Source of the DNA: Bacteroides sp. GM023
Lineage (GTDB): Bacteria; Bacteroidota; Bacteroidia; Bacteroidales; Bacteroidaceae
DNA: 64,000 bases
Direction: 5' to 3'
Assembly (NCBI RefSeq): GCF_014750685.1
Contig: NZ_JAAXGE010000009.1
Span: 1 to 64,000, forward strand
Shown here: in pieces, positions 17,782 through 27,080 of the stretch
How the letters are laid out: each line of letters begins with the position of its first letter
Numbering within the stretch: the first letter of the stretch is position 1
The notes under the pieces: generated by a model
Databases searched by the model: none
Told to the model about the DNA's origin: nothing
Seen by the model: the letters and a program-made list of their open reading frames with translations, nothing else
Made by a program: the position numbers and the translations under genes

Positions 17782-19626
17782 ATGAAGTGCATAACTGTCT
17801 TTTTAAGTCTGTGTCTGATGGCTGTCTTTATGATAGCCCAGCCCAACTATGACTTTTCGAAATTGAAACGCGAACATTTGGGACGCGGAGTCATTGCTAT
17901 CCGGGAGAATCCATCTACTATTGCCATTTCCTGGCGTTATTTATCTTCCGACCCGATGGACGAATCTTTCGACATCTACCGGAACGGTGAAAAAGTGAAC
18001 CGGCATCCGGTGAAACATGCTACTTTTTTTCAGGACATATATAAAGGTACAGAATCTGTGCTCTATACCGTCAAAGCTATCAAAGGAGGAACCGAAAGCA
18101 GCTATCAATTACCTGCCGATGCTCCGACAGGTTATCTGAATATCCCGTTGAATCGTCCCGAAGGCGGAACTACCCCGGCCGGACAGAGTTATTCCTATAC
18201 ACCCAATGATGCCAGCATCGGTGACGTGGATGGTGATGGAGAATACGAAATCATATTGAAGTGGGAACCCTCGAACGCGCATGATAACTCCCATTTCGGA
18301 TATACGGGAGAAGTCTATATAGATTGCTACAAGCTGAACGGAAAACATCTGTGGCGCATCAATTTGGGAAAGAATATACGTGCCGGTGCGCACTACACCC
18401 AATTTATGGTTTACGACCTCGATGGTGACGACAAAGCGGAAATCGTAATGAAAACCGCCGATGGAACCGTTGATGGAACAGGCAAAGTGATTGGGGATGC
18501 CAATGCCGATTATCGCAACAAAGACGGCTATATCCTGAAAGGTTCCGAATTCCTGACCGTATTTAATGGACTGACGGGCGCAGCTATGACAACTGTTGAC
18601 TACACGCCTGCACGCGGCAACGTGGCAGATTGGGGTGACATCTACGGCAATCGCTGTGACCGCTTTCTTGCTTGTGTGGCCTATCTTGACGGAGTACATC
18701 CGAGCGTTGTAATGTGCCGTGGATACTATACCCGGACGGTTTTGGCAGCTTATGACTGGAATGGAAAGGAACTGAAAGAACGTTGGGTATTCGACAGTAA
18801 CAACCCGGGATGCGAAGATTATGCCGGACAAGGCAATCACAATCTTCGTGTGGGTGATGTAGACGGCGACGGTTGCGATGAAATTATATACGGTTCCTGT
18901 GCCATTGACCATGACGGTAAAGGACTGTATTCTACTAAAATGGGGCACGGTGATGCTATCCATATGACTCAATTTGACCCTTCCCGCAAAGGCTTGCAAG
19001 TATGGGACTGTCATGAGAATAAGCGTGACGGCTCTACATTCAGGGATGCGGCGACCGGAGAAATTCTCTTCCAAATCAAAGACAAAACCGATGTAGGCCG
19101 TTGCATGGCAGCCGATATTGACCCTACACAACCGGGAGTTGAAATGTGGTCACTTGCTTCCGGGGGAATACGGAATGTAAAAGGTGAAGTGATAAAAAAA
19201 GACCGGGTAAGAGGTCTGTCCTGCAATATGGCCGTTTGGTGGGATGGAGATTTGCTACGTGAGTTACTGGATAAAAATATAGTCAGCAAATATAACTGGG
19301 AAAAAGGCATCTGCGAACGCATAGCCATTTTTGAGGGAGCTCTCTCCAATAATGGAACCAAAGCAACTCCCTGCCTGCAAGGTGACATCGTAGGCGACTG
19401 GCGCGAAGAAGTGCTCTTGCGTACAGCCGACAACACAGCCCTGCGGCTATACGTCTCCACAATCCCTACTGATTATCGCTTTCATACTTTCCTGGAAGAC
19501 CCGGTTTATCGTATCAGCATCGCTACCCAAAACGTGGCCTACAACCAACCCACACAACCCGGATTCTATTTCGGTCCCGAACTGCGTGGAACTGTATTCA
19601 GAGGATGTAAAATACCTAAAAAATAA
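17782..19626 (+). CDS. PL11 rhamnogalacturonan endolyase (copy A)
   Basis: This 614-residue enzyme has a signal peptide ending near MIAQ (residue 19). ATG 17782 is preferred; the frame also opens at a TTG six codons earlier. It matches PL11 (YesW-type) along its length: LGRGVIAIRE, WRYLSSDP, NDASIGDVDGDGEYEIILKW, YDLDGDDKAEIVMKTADGT, GRCMAADIDPTQPG and WREEVLLRT. The repeated DxDGDG motifs are calcium sites of the propeller. PL11 cuts the alternating rhamnose-galacturonate backbone by beta-elimination. It leads an operon with GH105 (3-bp gap) and rhaM. A paralogue with the same motifs is encoded at 47773-49665. Confidence 0.92.
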   Translation: MKCITVFLSLCLMAVFMIAQPNYDFSKLKREHLGRGVIAIRENPSTIAISWRYLSSDPMDESFDIYRNGEKVNRHPVKHATFFQDIYKGTESVLYTVKAIKGGTESSYQLPADAPTGYLNIPLNRPEGGTTPAGQSYSYTPNDASIGDVDGDGEYEIILKWEPSNAHDNSHFGYTGEVYIDCYKLNGKHLWRINLGKNIRAGAHYTQFMVYDLDGDDKAEIVMKTADGTVDGTGKVIGDANADYRNKDGYILKGSEFLTVFNGLTGAAMTTVDYTPARGNVADWGDIYGNRCDRFLACVAYLDGVHPSVVMCRGYYTRTVLAAYDWNGKELKERWVFDSNNPGCEDYAGQGNHNLRVGDVDGDGCDEIIYGSCAIDHDGKGLYSTKMGHGDAIHMTQFDPSRKGLQVWDCHENKRDGSTFRDAATGEILFQIKDKTDVGRCMAADIDPTQPGVEMWSLASGGIRNVKGEVIKKDRVRGLSCNMAVWWDGDLLRELLDKNIVSKYNWEKGICERIAIFEGALSNNGTKATPCLQGDIVGDWREEVLLRTADNTALRLYVSTIPTDYRFHTFLEDPVYRISIATQNVAYNQPTQPGFYFGPELRGTVFRGCKIPKK

Positions 19627-19629
19627 TAT

Positions 19630-21039
19630 ATGAATATTCGTATCATAGCCATTGCTTCGTTACTGATAGCCTTGCCTGTCAGTGCACAGAAAAAGAAAAC
19701 TGTAGTGAATGACTCAAACACGCCTTTGCATTTATTGCAACCTGCCTATCAGGGTGCGTATGGTGACTTGACACCCGAACAGGTGAGGAAAGACATAGAC
19801 CGTGTATTTACCTATATAGATAAGGAAACTCCTGCCCGTGTAGTAGATAAAAATACAGGCAAACAGATTACTGACTACACCACGATGGGAGAGGAAGCCC
19901 AACTGGAACGTGGCGCTTTTCGCCTGGCAAGCTACGAATGGGGAGTGACTTACTCCGCTTTGATAGCAGCAACAGAAGCCACAGGCGACCAACGCTATAC
20001 GGATTATGTACAAAACCGCTTCCGTTTCTTGGCGGAAGTAGCCCCACATTTCAAACGTGTGTACAAAGAGAAAGGCACTACAGACCCCCAACTGCTACAA
20101 ATCCTTACCCCTCATGCACTGGACGACGCCGGAGCCGTATGCGCAGCGATGGTAAAACTACGCCTGCAAGACCCGTCCCTTCCTGTGGACGCCTTGATAC
20201 AGAACTATTTTGATTTCATTATCAACAAAGAATATCGTTTGGCAGACGGAACTTTCGCCCGCAACCGCCCGCAACATAACACCCTTTGGCTGGACGATAT
20301 GTTTATGGGAATCCCCGCAGTAGCGCAAATGAGCCGCTACGATAAAACTCAAAAAGAGAAATACCTCGCAGAATCAGTCAGACAATTCCTGCAATTTGCC
20401 GACCGTATGTTTATCCCGGAAAAAGGGCTGTATCGTCACGGATGGGTGGAAAGCAGTACCGACCATCCCGCCTTTTGTTGGGCACGTGCCAATGGATGGG
20501 CTATGCTCACGGCTTGCGAACTGCTGGACGTATTACCGGAAAATTATCCCCAACGCTCCAAAGTGATGGATTATTTCCGTGCCCACGTACGCGGAGTGAC
20601 AGCCTTGCAAAGCGGTGAAGGGCTTTGGCACCAACTGCTCGACCGGAATGATTCTTATCTCGAAACTTCCGCTTCCGCCATTTACGTATATTGTCTGGCA
20701 CACGCCATTAATAAAGGATGGATTGATCCTATCGCTTATGGCCCTGTAGCCCACTTGGGATGGCATGCCGTGGCCGGAAAAATCAATGCGAAAGGTCAGG
20801 TAGAAGGCACTTGTGTCGGTACAGGCATGGCCTTCGACCCCGCTTTTTACTATTATCGCCCTGTCAATGTATATGCAGCGCACGGATACGGTCCGGTACT
20901 TTGGGCAGGTGCGGAGATGATTCGCCTGCTGAAAAACCAGTATCCGCAGATGAACGACAGTGCCGTTCAGTACTATCAGAAGAAACAAAAAACGACAGCT
21001 CCCATCTTTGCGGTCGAAACGGAAGAGTCGAACGATTAA
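19630..21039 (+). CDS. GH105 unsaturated glucuronyl/galacturonyl hydrolase (divergent type)
   Basis: This 469-residue protein has a signal peptide (cleavage after VSAQ). GH105 motifs present are WLDDMFMGIPAVAQ, YRHGWVESSTDHPAFCWARANGW and GEGLWHQLLDR. It is only distantly similar to the other two GH105 proteins in the window, so it may act on a different unsaturated oligosaccharide end or size. It starts 3 bp after the PL11 stop and would complete the digestion of PL11 products in the periplasm. The C-terminal tail after KNQYPQ is Lys/Thr-rich and probably not part of the barrel. Confidence 0.88.
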   Translation: MNIRIIAIASLLIALPVSAQKKKTVVNDSNTPLHLLQPAYQGAYGDLTPEQVRKDIDRVFTYIDKETPARVVDKNTGKQITDYTTMGEEAQLERGAFRLASYEWGVTYSALIAATEATGDQRYTDYVQNRFRFLAEVAPHFKRVYKEKGTTDPQLLQILTPHALDDAGAVCAAMVKLRLQDPSLPVDALIQNYFDFIINKEYRLADGTFARNRPQHNTLWLDDMFMGIPAVAQMSRYDKTQKEKYLAESVRQFLQFADRMFIPEKGLYRHGWVESSTDHPAFCWARANGWAMLTACELLDVLPENYPQRSKVMDYFRAHVRGVTALQSGEGLWHQLLDRNDSYLETSASAIYVYCLAHAINKGWIDPIAYGPVAHLGWHAVAGKINAKGQVEGTCVGTGMAFDPAFYYYRPVNVYAAHGYGPVLWAGAEMIRLLKNQYPQMNDSAVQYYQKKQKTTAPIFAVETEESND

Positions 21040-21096
21040 TATTCAAACGAACGATTGACTTTCAAACAAACGATTAACTTTAAAATAGATAAGACC

Positions 21097-21411
21097 ATGA
21101 AACGAGAAGCATTTAAAATGTATTTGAAACCCGGATGTGAAGCAGAGTATGAAAAGAGACATGCAGCCATTTGGCCTGAACTGAAAGCGTTGCTTTCAAA
21201 GAATGGCGTGTCTGATTATTCCATATACTGGGATAAAGAGACGAATATCCTTTTCGCCTTCCAAAAGACAGAAGGAGATGCCGGCTCACAGGATTTAGGT
21301 AACACGGAGATTGTACAGAAATGGTGGGATTATATGGCAGACATTATGGAAGTGAACCCGGATAATTCTCCGGTATCCATACCTTTGCCGGAAGTGTTCC
21401 ACATGGATTGA
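21097..21411 (+). CDS. rhaM: L-rhamnose mutarotase
   Basis: This 104-residue cytoplasmic protein has the length and motifs of RhaM: MKREAFKMYLKPGCEAEYEKRH, IWPELKALL, VSDYSIYWD and a C-terminal PLPEVFHMD. RhaM interconverts alpha and beta rhamnose so that the sugar released from RG-I can enter catabolism. Start 21097 is chosen over the upstream frame start at 21055 because it gives the family's standard length. It follows GH105 by 57 bp, a gap containing three imperfect copies of a CGAACGATTAA-like stretch. The isomerase, kinase and aldolase genes are not in the window. Confidence 0.92.
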   Translation: MKREAFKMYLKPGCEAEYEKRHAAIWPELKALLSKNGVSDYSIYWDKETNILFAFQKTEGDAGSQDLGNTEIVQKWWDYMADIMEVNPDNSPVSIPLPEVFHMD

Positions 21412-21525
21412 TTTTTTAGTCATTAGGTTGAATAGTTCGTGTAGGGGAATGTTTGGTATGTAATACGGGCATTCTCCTCCTGCTATTTTAATGGAGTGTT
21501 TCTTTCTTATTCCAACTATCTTGAC

Positions 21526-21533
21526 TATTTTTG
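21526..21533 (+). promoter_or_regulatory. -7 element of HTCS gene A
   Basis: TATTTTTG is an exact TAnnTTTG match 32 bp before the HTCS start. The region 35-36 bp upstream has no GTAC box, unlike the operons the HTCS may control. Confidence 0.5.
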
Positions 21534-21564
21534 TCCATCATTCATTATTAATCCTGGAATCTAT

Positions 21565-24500
21565 ATGATGCAAAGACGCTTTTTAGTCTTCCTCTTTTTT
21601 GTTAGCCTTGTACTGAACGCTTATAGTGCAATAGAACTCCGTTCCACACAAATGAGGACAAGTGACGGCCTCCCCAACAACTCTATCCGGTACATCTATC
21701 AGGATAGCAAAGGTTTCCTGTGGCTGGCTACCTTGAACGGATTAAGCCGCTATGACGGCAACTCTTTCCTGACCTTTCGTCCCGAAACCGGAGACAAGGT
21801 TTCTTTGGCGGATAACCGCATCTATGACCTTACCGAAGATAAGGACGGCTTCTTATGGATTTCCACCACGCCGGAATTATATAGCTGCTACGATTTGCAA
21901 CGTGCCCGCTTTGTAGACTATACGGGCTGCGGTGAATTAAGGCAGAATTATTCTACCGTATTCGTTGCCGCGAATGGTGACGTTTGGTTGTCCCATTCGG
22001 GAAATGGCTGCCGGAAAATGGTACACGGAAAAGAAGGAGAAATGACCTCTACCGTATTCAGAACAGAACGTGGAAACCTGCCGGACAATAGAGTGAAATT
22101 CGTCAACGAAGACTCCAGCGGACGCATTTGGATAGGCACACAATGCGGACTGGTCTCGGTCACCAACAGTCAGTACCGGATTGAAGACCGTTTGATTCAC
22201 TTCACTTCTTCCCTGGCATACAAAGATGATATGTACTTCCTTACAGCCGATGGGGACATCTACCATTATCAGTCCTCTACCCAAAAGATGCAGAAACTCG
22301 CTGCCCTTTCTACCATCGCTGGACAGACATCGCCTACCGGAAATTTCCTGTTGAAAGATAAATGGATGATTCTGACTACCACCGGAGTATATACTTACGA
22401 TTTTGCGACCAACGAAGTGTCTGCCGATCCTCGTCTGAATATAAAGAAGGGCGAACTGATTCGTGACAATCGCGGCAACTATTGGATATACAACCATACA
22501 GGACGTCTCACCTATGTTCTTGCTGAAACCGGAGAAATCAAAGATTTCCAGTTAATCCCCCAGGATAAGATAAGTTATATCGACTATGAACGTTATCACA
22601 TTTTTCATGACTCCCGTGGAATTATATGGATTTCAACCTACGGCAACGGTCTTTTCGCATATAATACAGCCGAAGATAAGTTGGAACATTTTGTCTCGAG
22701 TATTAACGACCAAAGCCATATCAGTTCCGACTTCCTGCTCTATGTCATGGAAGACCGTGCCGGCGGCATTTGGGTAGCTTCGGAATATTCGGGATTGTCA
22801 CGCATCTCCGTATTGAATGAAGGAACTTCCCGCATCTATCCGGAATCCCGTGATTTGTTCGACCGTTCGAACACCATCCGTATGCTGACGAAGAGAAGCA
22901 ACGGTGATATTTGGGTAGGTACGCGCAAAGGCGGACTTTATACCTTCGACTCGAACCTTCAGTCGAAAATGACGAACCAATACTTCCATTCCAATATTTA
23001 TGCCATTGCTGAAGACCGCCAGGGACGAATGTGGACAGGTACTCGTGGCAATGGACTGAAAGTAGGAGATACCTGGTATTGCAACACCCCTTCCGACCCG
23101 ACATCATTGTCCGATAACAATGTCTTTGCCATCTATCGCGACCGCAAAGACCGTATGTGGATTGGAACCTTCGGCGGCGGACTCGAACTGGCGGAACCTA
23201 CTTCCGACGGTAGCTATAAATTCCGTCATTTCTTCCAGCAAACATTCGGACTGCGTATGGTACGTGTAATAGAAGAAGACGAGAACGGAATGGTTTGGGC
23301 AGGTACCAGCGAGGGTATTTGTGTCTTTCATCCCGACTCATTAATTGCCGATGCCAATAATTACCACCTCTTCAGCTATACAAACGGAAAATTCTGTAGC
23401 AATGAAATCAAATGCATCTATCGGGATACGAAGGGACGAATGTGGATTGGTACATCAGGTTCGGGACTGAATCTCTGTGAACCGCAAGATAACTATAACT
23501 CCTTGAAATACGAACACTACGGAACTTCCGAAGGACTGGTGAACGATGTGATTCAATCCATCCTGGGAGATAAAAAAGGAAATATCTGGGTAGCTACGGA
23601 ATACGGCCTGTCCAAGTTTAATCCGACCAGCCATTCCTTTGAGAACTATTTCTTTTCTTCCTATACCTTGGGAAATGTGTATAGCGAGAATAGCGCCTGT
23701 ATGCGTGAAGACGGGAAACTGCTCTTTGGTACAAACTACGGCCTGATTGTCATCGACCCCGAAAAGATACAGGAAAGTGAAACTTTCTCCCCGGTTGTTT
23801 TCACCGACCTGTATGTCAACGGCACACAGATGAATCCGCAGATGGAAGATTCACCCTTAAAACAATCCCTTGCCTATTCGGACGAAATCACCCTGAAATA
23901 TTATCAAAACTCATTCCTGATAGACTTCTCCACCTTTGATTATTCGGAAAGCGGGCATACGAAGTATATGTACTGGCTTGAAAACTACGATCAGGGATGG
24001 AGCGCCCCTTCTCCTTTGAACTTCGCTTCTTTCAAATATCTCAATCCGGGTACTTACGTGCTTCATGTCAAATCCAGCAATGGGTCAGGTGTCTGGAACG
24101 ATAGCGAGACTACGCTAGAGATAGTAGTTGTCCCGCCATTTTGGAAAACGACCTGGGCAATGTTCTGCTATGTCTTGCTCTTGATTGTTGCCCTGTATTT
24201 TGCGTTCCGCATCGTCCGTAACTTCAACAGCCTGCGCAACCGCATCGACGTAGAAAAGCAATTGACCGAATATAAATTGGTATTCTTCACCAATATCTCA
24301 CATGAATTCCGTACACCGCTCACGTTAATTCAAGGAGCATTGGAGAAGATTCAGCGCGTCACGGAAATCCCGCGTGAGTTGATATATCCATTAAAAACAA
24401 TGGATAAAAGCACCCAACGTATGTTGAGGCTTATCAACCAGTTGCTCGAATTCCGTAAGATGCAGAACAACAAACTGGCACTTTCCCTGGAGGAAACGGA

Positions 24501-25857
24501 TGCCATCTCGTTCCTCTATGAAATATTCCTTAGCTTCGGCGACGTGGCGGAACAGAAGAATATGAATTTCCGCTTCCTGCCTTCAGTGCCATCCTATAAG
24601 ATGTTCATAGACAAGGGAAACCTGGATAAAGTAACTTACAACCTGCTTTCAAATGCCTTCAAATATACTCCCTCGAACGGAACAATCATTCTCTCGGTGA
24701 ATGTGGATGAAGCAAAGAAAATATTGCAGATTCAAGTCTCGGACACCGGAGTCGGTATTCCTAAAGAGAAACAGAATGAACTGTTCAAACGATTCATGCA
24801 GAGCAACTTCTCCGGTGACAGCATCGGGGTAGGCCTGCATTTGAGCCACGAATTGGTGCAGGTTCATAAAGGCACAATTGAATACAAGGACAACGAAGGT
24901 GGTGGCTCCGTATTCACCGTATGTATCCCGACGGACAAAACTGTCTATTCGGAAAAAGACTTCTTAGTCCCCGGCAATGTATTGCTGAAAGAAGCGGATG
25001 GACAGGCACATCATCTACTACAACTCTCGGAAGAACTTCCCGACCCTGAAAAGATGCCTGCTCCTTTGAACAAGCGAAAAGTCCTGATTATTGAAGACGA
25101 TAACGATATTCGTGAATTCCTAAGAGAAGAAGTGGGTGCTTATTTCGAAGTGGAAGTAGCAGCCGACGGAACATCCGGCTTTGAGAAAGCTCGTACTTAT
25201 GAGGCTGACTTAATAATCTGCGATGTCTTGATGCCGGGAATGACAGGTTTTGAAGTAACCAAGAAGCTGAAATCGGATTTCGATACAAGCCATATCCCTA
25301 TTATCCTGCTGACTGCTTTAAGCTCGCCGGAAAAACACCTGGAAGGTATCGAAGCCGGAGCAGACGCCTACATCGCAAAGCCGTTCAGCGTAAAACTCCT
25401 GTTGGCACGTGTCTTCCGCCTGATAGAACAGCGCGACAAATTGCGTGAGAAATATTCCAGTGAACCGGGTATCGTGCGTCCTGCCATGTGTACCACCGAC
25501 CGGGATAAGGAATTTGCAGACCGCCTGGCTGCTATCCTTGAACAGAACCTTGCCCGGCCGGAATTTTCTATCGACGAGTTTGCGCAACTCATGAAGTTGG
25601 GACGAACGGTATTCTATCGGAAACTACGCGGAGTCACCGGATACTCCCCCAATGAATATCTGCGTGTCGTGCGAATGAAGAAAGCGGCTGAATTGCTGCT
25701 CTCGGAAGATAACCTGACAGTAGCGGAAGTTTCCTACAAAGTAGGTATCAGTGATCCTTTCTATTTCAGCAAATGTTTTAAGACTCAATTCGGAGTAGCC
25801 CCGTCTGTCTATCAGCGTGGCGTAAACAATGATTCTGTTCAGGAACCACAAGAATAA
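21565..25857 (+). CDS. Hybrid two-component system regulator (HTCS) A
   Basis: This is a 1430-residue one-protein sensor-regulator. ATG 21565 (or 21568) is used; the frame extends to a GTG at 21496. In order: a signal peptide; two seven-bladed propellers built of repeats such as DSSGRIWIGT and DRKDRMWIGTFGGGL (to about 750); a Y_Y_Y domain; a membrane helix (about 860-885); a histidine kinase with NISHEFRTPL (His913), NLLSNAFKYTP and DTGVGIPKE; a receiver domain with CDVLMPG (Asp1220) and the conserved Lys; and a C-terminal AraC-type helix-turn-helix. HTCS proteins bind oligosaccharide in the periplasm and activate their polysaccharide locus. It follows the PL11 operon and probably senses an RG-I fragment. 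It closely resembles the HTCS at 43306-47619. Confidence 0.95.
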   Translation: MMQRRFLVFLFFVSLVLNAYSAIELRSTQMRTSDGLPNNSIRYIYQDSKGFLWLATLNGLSRYDGNSFLTFRPETGDKVSLADNRIYDLTEDKDGFLWISTTPELYSCYDLQRARFVDYTGCGELRQNYSTVFVAANGDVWLSHSGNGCRKMVHGKEGEMTSTVFRTERGNLPDNRVKFVNEDSSGRIWIGTQCGLVSVTNSQYRIEDRLIHFTSSLAYKDDMYFLTADGDIYHYQSSTQKMQKLAALSTIAGQTSPTGNFLLKDKWMILTTTGVYTYDFATNEVSADPRLNIKKGELIRDNRGNYWIYNHTGRLTYVLAETGEIKDFQLIPQDKISYIDYERYHIFHDSRGIIWISTYGNGLFAYNTAEDKLEHFVSSINDQSHISSDFLLYVMEDRAGGIWVASEYSGLSRISVLNEGTSRIYPESRDLFDRSNTIRMLTKRSNGDIWVGTRKGGLYTFDSNLQSKMTNQYFHSNIYAIAEDRQGRMWTGTRGNGLKVGDTWYCNTPSDPTSLSDNNVFAIYRDRKDRMWIGTFGGGLELAEPTSDGSYKFRHFFQQTFGLRMVRVIEEDENGMVWAGTSEGICVFHPDSLIADANNYHLFSYTNGKFCSNEIKCIYRDTKGRMWIGTSGSGLNLCEPQDNYNSLKYEHYGTSEGLVNDVIQSILGDKKGNIWVATEYGLSKFNPTSHSFENYFFSSYTLGNVYSENSACMREDGKLLFGTNYGLIVIDPEKIQESETFSPVVFTDLYVNGTQMNPQMEDSPLKQSLAYSDEITLKYYQNSFLIDFSTFDYSESGHTKYMYWLENYDQGWSAPSPLNFASFKYLNPGTYVLHVKSSNGSGVWNDSETTLEIVVVPPFWKTTWAMFCYVLLLIVALYFAFRIVRNFNSLRNRIDVEKQLTEYKLVFFTNISHEFRTPLTLIQGALEKIQRVTEIPRELIYPLKTMDKSTQRMLRLINQLLEFRKMQNNKLALSLEETDAISFLYEIFLSFGDVAEQKNMNFRFLPSVPSYKMFIDKGNLDKVTYNLLSNAFKYTPSNGTIILSVNVDEAKKILQIQVSDTGVGIPKEKQNELFKRFMQSNFSGDSIGVGLHLSHELVQVHKGTIEYKDNEGGGSVFTVCIPTDKTVYSEKDFLVPGNVLLKEADGQAHHLLQLSEELPDPEKMPAPLNKRKVLIIEDDNDIREFLREEVGAYFEVEVAADGTSGFEKARTYEADLIICDVLMPGMTGFEVTKKLKSDFDTSHIPIILLTALSSPEKHLEGIEAGADAYIAKPFSVKLLLARVFRLIEQRDKLREKYSSEPGIVRPAMCTTDRDKEFADRLAAILEQNLARPEFSIDEFAQLMKLGRTVFYRKLRGVTGYSPNEYLRVVRMKKAAELLLSEDNLTVAEVSYKVGISDPFYFSKCFKTQFGVAPSVYQRGVNNDSVQEPQE

Positions 25858-25873
25858 AATTCATTCATATCGG

Positions 25874-25915
25874 ACTTTCACGGAACGCTCAAAGGAAGAA
25901 GTGTTCCGTGAAAGT
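25874..25915 (+). terminator. Hairpin after HTCS A
   Basis: Perfect 13-base arms (ACTTTCACGGAAC and its complement) flank a 16-base loop, 17 bp after the stop codon. The T-tract is weak (TCTCTCC), so it is a likely but not certain terminator. Confidence 0.6.
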
Positions 25916-26003
25916 TCTCTCCTCGAATATACTTCATATCGGATGGAATTTTATCCATCTGCCTCTCACACTCTTCAGAATGGATAATTATCCTTGTATT
26001 TGC

Positions 26004-26047
26004 GTACAATCGTCCATTGTACAGTTGGAAAAGTACGCCTATTTTTG
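26004..26047 (+). promoter_or_regulatory. Promoter of esterase-GH105-fimbrillin operon with palindromic GTAC box
   Basis: The -33 TTG (26017-26019) and -7 TATTTTTG (26040-26047) are 20 bp apart, a near-perfect Bacteroides promoter. GTACAAT (26004-26010) and ATTGTAC (26016-26022) form a 7-bp inverted repeat with a 5-bp spacer; its second arm overlaps the -33 element. Confidence 0.75.
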
Positions 26048-26108
26048 CAAGGTAAATAGAATGTAGCAATGAATCACATATCTATGAATTCAAATATCAA
26101 GTAGAATT

Positions 26109-27071
26109 ATGAAAACACTTTTTGTATTTGTCCTTAGTTCCTTCTTTTATGCCTTCTGCATTTGTTCCGTGTCGGCAGCAGATTGGAAGGTCTGCATTGC
26201 CAAATATAAACAGGATAAAGTTTGTGCCATCTCCTATACTTTTGATGATGGTCTGGCCGAACATTCCACAGTGGCCGCACCTGAACTGGAAAAGCGTGGC
26301 TTCAAAGGAACCTTTTGGGTTTGTGGCTATTACACAGAACAGGGAGCATCTTCCAAACTTCCCCGTATGACTTGGAAGGAATTGAAAGAAATGGCAAAGA
26401 AAGGGCATGAGATTTCCAATCACAGTTGGTCACATAAGAATGCGAAGCGCCTCACTTTGGAACAGGTTAAAACAGAGATTGAAAGAAATGACAGTGCGAT
26501 ATTTGCCTATATAGGTATAATGCCCGTTACTTATTGCTATCCATACAATTATAAAACGGATGAAATAGTGGAGCTGGCTTCTAAAAATAGAGTAGGCACA
26601 CGTACCAAACAGATTTCAATAGGTGGAAAATCGACTCCCCAGCGTTTTGCCAAATGGTTGAATGATTTAATGGCGAAAGGAGAGTGGGGAGTAGGCATGA
26701 CTCATGGAATCAATTATGGATATGATGCGTTTAAGGATTCTTCTTTGTTTTGGGAGCATTTGGATAAAGTGAAGAGTTTGGAAGATAAAATATGGGTAGG
26801 CACATTCCGTGAAGTAGCTGCCTATACCAAAGAGAGAGAAAATATTCAGCTGAAAATATCCAATCATAAGGATGGGTTAACGATTGTACCTCAAATGACC
26901 TTAAACAAGAAACTATTTACAGAACCATTGACGATGATAGTTGAAGGTGAAGCAATTGAAGCGGTTTCCGTAAAACAAGGTAGAAAGAAACTGGAAGCAC
27001 GCATTCATGGGGATAAAGTGATTTTTGATTTCAATCCCTATGGCGGCAAGATTAAAATGACATTAAAGTAA
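26109..27071 (+). CDS. Secreted polysaccharide deacetylase-like protein (CE4/NodB fold)
   Basis: This 320-residue protein has a signal peptide ending VSAA (residue 24). NodB motif 1, TFDDG (44-48), and motif 2, HSWSH (105-109), supply the Asp and His ligands of a catalytic metal. CYPYN may be the motif 3 position, but the usual Arg is missing. About 90 C-terminal residues form a small beta domain. The enzyme would remove acetyl groups from sugar residues; in this context acetylated RG-I is a likely target, though the family also acts on amino sugars. It is the first gene of an eight-gene plus-strand operon. Confidence 0.75.
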   Translation: MKTLFVFVLSSFFYAFCICSVSAADWKVCIAKYKQDKVCAISYTFDDGLAEHSTVAAPELEKRGFKGTFWVCGYYTEQGASSKLPRMTWKELKEMAKKGHEISNHSWSHKNAKRLTLEQVKTEIERNDSAIFAYIGIMPVTYCYPYNYKTDEIVELASKNRVGTRTKQISIGGKSTPQRFAKWLNDLMAKGEWGVGMTHGINYGYDAFKDSSLFWEHLDKVKSLEDKIWVGTFREVAAYTKERENIQLKISNHKDGLTIVPQMTLNKKLFTEPLTMIVEGEAIEAVSVKQGRKKLEARIHGDKVIFDFNPYGGKIKMTLK

Positions 27072-27080
27072 CATTAAGAT

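Noticed and set aside
18109..19131. 340-codon minus-strand open frame
   Set aside because: It lies wholly opposite the PL11 gene, whose motifs are clear; its translation has no signal or domain pattern and is a by-product of PL11 codon use.
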